From contig WBOU01000022.1 in assembly GCA_009268125.1 (NCBI GenBank), positions 1-64,000 on the forward strand: DNA of 64,000 bases, read 5' to 3'. How positions within the stretch are numbered: position 1 is the stretch's first letter; each line of letters starts with the position of its first letter. Shown here in pieces: positions 61,747 to 64,000 of the stretch. Both the position numbers and the translations under genes were made by a program. The notes under the pieces were generated by a model. That model had not been told where the DNA came from. It ran no database searches and worked only from the letters and a program-made list of their open reading frames with translations. Source of the stretch: Chloroflexia bacterium SDU3-3. GTDB lineage: Bacteria > Chloroflexota > Chloroflexia > Chloroflexales > Roseiflexaceae.

Positions 61747-62732
61747 TCGACATCTTCGAGCACCTGAACGGCAGCGACACGCTGCTTGGCCCCGCCGAGG
61801 GCGAGCAGCCGCCCGACCTCGCCCAGCGACGCGTGCTCCACCGCCTCGGCGAGTATGTGGAGCACATCGTCCGCCCGCTGAACATGCGCCCCCGCTCGGC
61901 TGCCCTCCGCCACGAGGACGCCGAGCGGATCGAGGTGCGGGTCAGCACCGACGATATCCATATCATCGTGGTGATCGCGCCCGAGGGCGACCTGGCCGCC
62001 GAGCAGTTCTTCATCCGCACGCTCTCGGGGCGGCACCTGCCCATCCCCACCTTCATCACCGCCGATCTCAGCTGCAGCGCGGTCCCGTTTGGCTATATCA
62101 TCCACGGCCACATCGCCGGCACGCCGCTGAGCACGGTCGAGAGTGACCCGCTGGTGAAGGTGGCGGCCCGGCAGATCGGGCGGTCGCTGCGCAGCATCCA
62201 CAGCCAGCCAGCACCGGGCTTCGGCAGGCCCAGCCCATCGGGGCGCTGGACCACGCGCTCGTGGAACGGGGTGCTGGGCGACTGGCTGGGGCGGCGCGGC
62301 GTGCGCGCCCTGGCGGCGGATGTGCTGGGCGACCCGCTGGCCACCGCGCTCTGGCAGGCCACGCTCGACCACCCGCAGACCGACTGGGCCGAGCCGCGCA
62401 TCATCCACGGCGCGGTGGCCCCCGAGCGCGCGCTGGTGACGGTGAGCAGCGCGGCCCACGTGGAGGCGCTGGTGCGCCCCGGCGACATCGTGGGCGGCGA
62501 CCCGCTGTTCGACCTGGCGCTGGCCACCCTGCCCAGGCACCCCGGCCCCTTCCAGCAGGGCGTGTACGAGGGCTACAACTCGGCTGGCCCGATATCCGCC
62601 GAGCAGCAGCGGCGGCTCCAGCGGCTGCGCCTGCTGCTGCACACCGCCGACGCCTGCATCCGCCACGACGAGCACCTGCTGGCCCGCCTGCCCTCGGTGG
62701 TCGAGTCGGCGCTGCGCCAGCTTGAGCCGTAG
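61743..62732 (+). CDS. Kinase-fold (APH-like) protein lacking the catalytic Asp
   Basis: The 329-residue protein has an APH-like layout. ADLSCSAVPFGYIIHGHIAGTPLS resembles the hinge region, and RIIHGAVAPERALV stands where HGDxxxxN is expected. The Asp is replaced by Ala and the Asn by Glu-Arg, so it is probably not an active kinase in the usual sense. VRPGDIVGGDPLFDLA could be the metal-loop region (IDFE/D-type, altered). It starts with a GTG overlapping the STAS stop, so expression is coupled and a partner role is likely. The kinase-fold call is by pattern. Confidence 0.65.
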   Translation: MIDIFEHLNGSDTLLGPAEGEQPPDLAQRRVLHRLGEYVEHIVRPLNMRPRSAALRHEDAERIEVRVSTDDIHIIVVIAPEGDLAAEQFFIRTLSGRHLPIPTFITADLSCSAVPFGYIIHGHIAGTPLSTVESDPLVKVAARQIGRSLRSIHSQPAPGFGRPSPSGRWTTRSWNGVLGDWLGRRGVRALAADVLGDPLATALWQATLDHPQTDWAEPRIIHGAVAPERALVTVSSAAHVEALVRPGDIVGGDPLFDLALATLPRHPGPFQQGVYEGYNSAGPISAEQQRRLQRLRLLLHTADACIRHDEHLLARLPSVVESALRQLEP

Positions 62733-62760
62733 CGCATCCGCTCTGCGCCCGCCCGCCGTA

Positions 62761-62790
62761 CCCCAGCATGCGACAGTGCTGGGGCTTTTT
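62761..62790 (+). terminator. Terminator after the kinase-like gene
   Basis: CCCCAGCA (62761-62768) pairs with TGCTGGGG (62777-62784), followed by CTTTTT. Confidence 0.9.
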
Positions 62791-62833
62791 GCTACCATGG
62801 GGCAGGCATCCTCTGGCGCAAAGGAGCGGCGAG

Positions 62834-64000
62834 ATGACAGACTACGACTCGGTGATCGTTGGGGCGGGGCCAAACGGGCTGGCGGCGGGCATCCGGCTGG
62901 CCCAGGCGGGCAGGCGCGTGCTGGTGATGGAGCAGGCCGACGAGGTGGGCGGCGGGGTGCGCTCGGCGGCGCTCACGCTGCCGGGCTTCACCCACGACAT
63001 CTGCTCGGCCATCCACCCCATGGCCTACGCCTCGCCGTTCCTAGGCGGCCTGCCGCTGCGGCGCTACGGGCTGCGCTGGGTGCACCCCGCCGCGCCGGTG
63101 GCCCACCCGCTGGATGGCGGGCGCGCGGTGCTGGTGGGCCGCTCGGTGAAGGAGACCGCCGCGCAATTCGGGCGCGATGCAGGCGCGTACTACGCCCTGA
63201 TGGCCCCGCTGGTGCGCCACCTGCCGCAGATCCTGGCCATGTTCATGCGCCCCTGGCCCGTCCCCGCCCAGCCGCTCACCTTCGCCCGCTTCGGGCTGCG
63301 CGCCCTGTGGCCCGCCGCGGCGCTGGCCCGCGCCCTGTTCCGCCGCCCCGAGGCGCGAGCGCTGCTGGCCGGGCACGCCGCCCACACCATGGTGGCGCTG
63401 GAGGAGCCAGCCACCGCCGCCGCCGGGCTGCTGCTGCTGGCCCTGGCCCACGCCACCGGCTGGCCCTTCCCGCGCGGCGGCGCCAGGGCCATCCCCCGCG
63501 CCATGGCTGCGCTGCTGTGCGACCTGGGCGGCCATGTGCAGACCGGACGCATGGTGCGCTCGCTCGACGACCTGCCGCCGCACGGCGATGCGCTATTCGA
63601 CCTGACGCCCCGCCAGCTGCTGGGCATCGCAGGCGAGCGGCTGCCCGCAGGCGAGCGCGCCGCGCTGGGGCGGTTCCGCTACGGGCCGGGCGTGTTCAAG
63701 ATCGACTACGCCATCGAGGGCGATATGCCCTGGGCCGCGCCCCAGTGCGCCCGCGCGGGCACCCTGCACCTGGGCGGCACGCTGGATGAGGTGGCCGAGA
63801 GTGAGCGACAGGTGGCGCACGGCCAGGTGCCCGACGCGCCCTTCGTGCTGCTGGCCCAGCAGAGCGTATTCGACCGCAGCCGCGCGCCTGTCGGTCGCAA
63901 CGCCATCTGGGCCTACTGCCACGTGCCCCACGGCAGCGCCGCCGACATGACCGAACGCATCGAGGCCCAGATCGAGCGCTTCGCCCCGGGCTTCCGCGCC
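62834..64000 (+). CDS. FAD-dependent phytoene-desaturase-like oxidoreductase (3' end cut)
   Basis: The frame starts at ATG 62834 with AAGGAG seven bases upstream and stays open to the window end (389 residues). The N-terminus has the FAD-binding motif SVIVGAGPNGLAAGIRLAQ and VLVMEQADEVGGGVRS. Then comes the family's THDICSAIHPMAYASPF. The later GVFKIDYAIEGDMPWAAPQC, HLGGTLDEVAESE and HVPHGSAADMTERIEAQIE match the CrtI/PYROXD2-like branch. It probably dehydrogenates or isomerises a lipid or carotenoid-like substrate; this branch is broad. The C-terminal FAD motif is beyond the window. Confidence 0.88.
   Translation, partial: MTDYDSVIVGAGPNGLAAGIRLAQAGRRVLVMEQADEVGGGVRSAALTLPGFTHDICSAIHPMAYASPFLGGLPLRRYGLRWVHPAAPVAHPLDGGRAVLVGRSVKETAAQFGRDAGAYYALMAPLVRHLPQILAMFMRPWPVPAQPLTFARFGLRALWPAAALARALFRRPEARALLAGHAAHTMVALEEPATAAAGLLLLALAHATGWPFPRGGARAIPRAMAALLCDLGGHVQTGRMVRSLDDLPPHGDALFDLTPRQLLGIAGERLPAGERAALGRFRYGPGVFKIDYAIEGDMPWAAPQCARAGTLHLGGTLDEVAESERQVAHGQVPDAPFVLLAQQSVFDRSRAPVGRNAIWAYCHVPHGSAADMTERIEAQIERFAPGFRA

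Overview
The window is about 64 kb of GC-rich bacterial DNA with densely packed genes and few long gaps. It looks chromosomal: rplS, rnhB, a tRNA-Arg, rpe and proS are all present. The most likely source is the phylum Chloroflexota (class Chloroflexia or a relative). This is inferred from the LysW-dependent alpha-aminoadipate (AAA) lysine genes, the archaeal/eukaryote-type proS, several STAS/PAS stressosome-like proteins, a TPR-CHAT protein and many structured intergenic repeats. No 16S gene is present to confirm it.

Layout. 0.2-4.3 kb (+): copper-handling cluster (Cys-rich copper storage protein, DUF305 lipoprotein, CopZ, CopA), where three of the four genes follow the same palindromic element. 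4.4-8.2 kb: AraC regulator divergent from an aldo/keto reductase and an SDR, then a chloramphenicol-phosphotransferase-like kinase. 8.2-12.9 kb (-): NarL-type two-component pair whose kinase carries a C-terminal YHS metal-type domain, SCP2-like protein, membrane-anchored protein and MFS exporter. 13.4-17.8 kb (+): ECF-type sigma factor, anti-sigma-like protein, TPR-CHAT protease-like protein and a 51-residue secreted peptide, partly with AT-rich codon use. 17.9-25.1 kb: DUF711 protein, APH-like kinase, OYE-like protein, a paired M16 peptidase (one subunit without the zinc motif) and a cupin.

25.1-38.8 kb (-): a 14-gene lysine supercluster, read from 38.8 kb down to a terminator at 25.1 kb. 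The order is lysT, LysE-type exporter, lysU, homoisocitrate dehydrogenase, lysW, lysX, GNAT, lysY, GNAT, homocitrate synthase-like gene, two half-size chromate transporters, lysZ, phosphoglycerate-mutase-like gene, lysJ. Counting both transporter halves and the mutase-like gene it has 15 reading frames. The front has a consensus promoter, a 20-codon leader peptide with a Lys-Lys pair, and mutually exclusive pre-emptor, antiterminator and terminator stems. That is the design of ribosome-mediated attenuation by lysine. LysK and an obvious LysN are absent from the window.

38.9-50.7 kb: repeats, a secreted HExxH protease coupled to a PqqD-like/M50/double-cNMP membrane protein, a GT39-like membrane protein, a HEAT-like protein, rnhB, a methyltransferase and rplS with a structured leader. 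51-64 kb: tRNA-Arg(CCU), PAS-PAS-STAS protein, S8 protease with a bistable-looking 5' region, SufR-like regulator beside Fe/Mn superoxide dismutase, TPR protein, rpe, an unknown protein, proS, RsbR-like STAS protein coupled to a kinase-fold protein lacking the catalytic Asp, and a phytoene-desaturase-like oxidoreductase cut by the window end.

The strongest candidates for something new are the ECF/anti-sigma/CHAT/secreted-peptide locus, the lysine attenuator, and a set of intergenic elements whose hairpins are kept by paired base changes although the sequence diverges. No search or folding program was run. Function names rest on motif recognition, and structure claims on direct base-pair reading.
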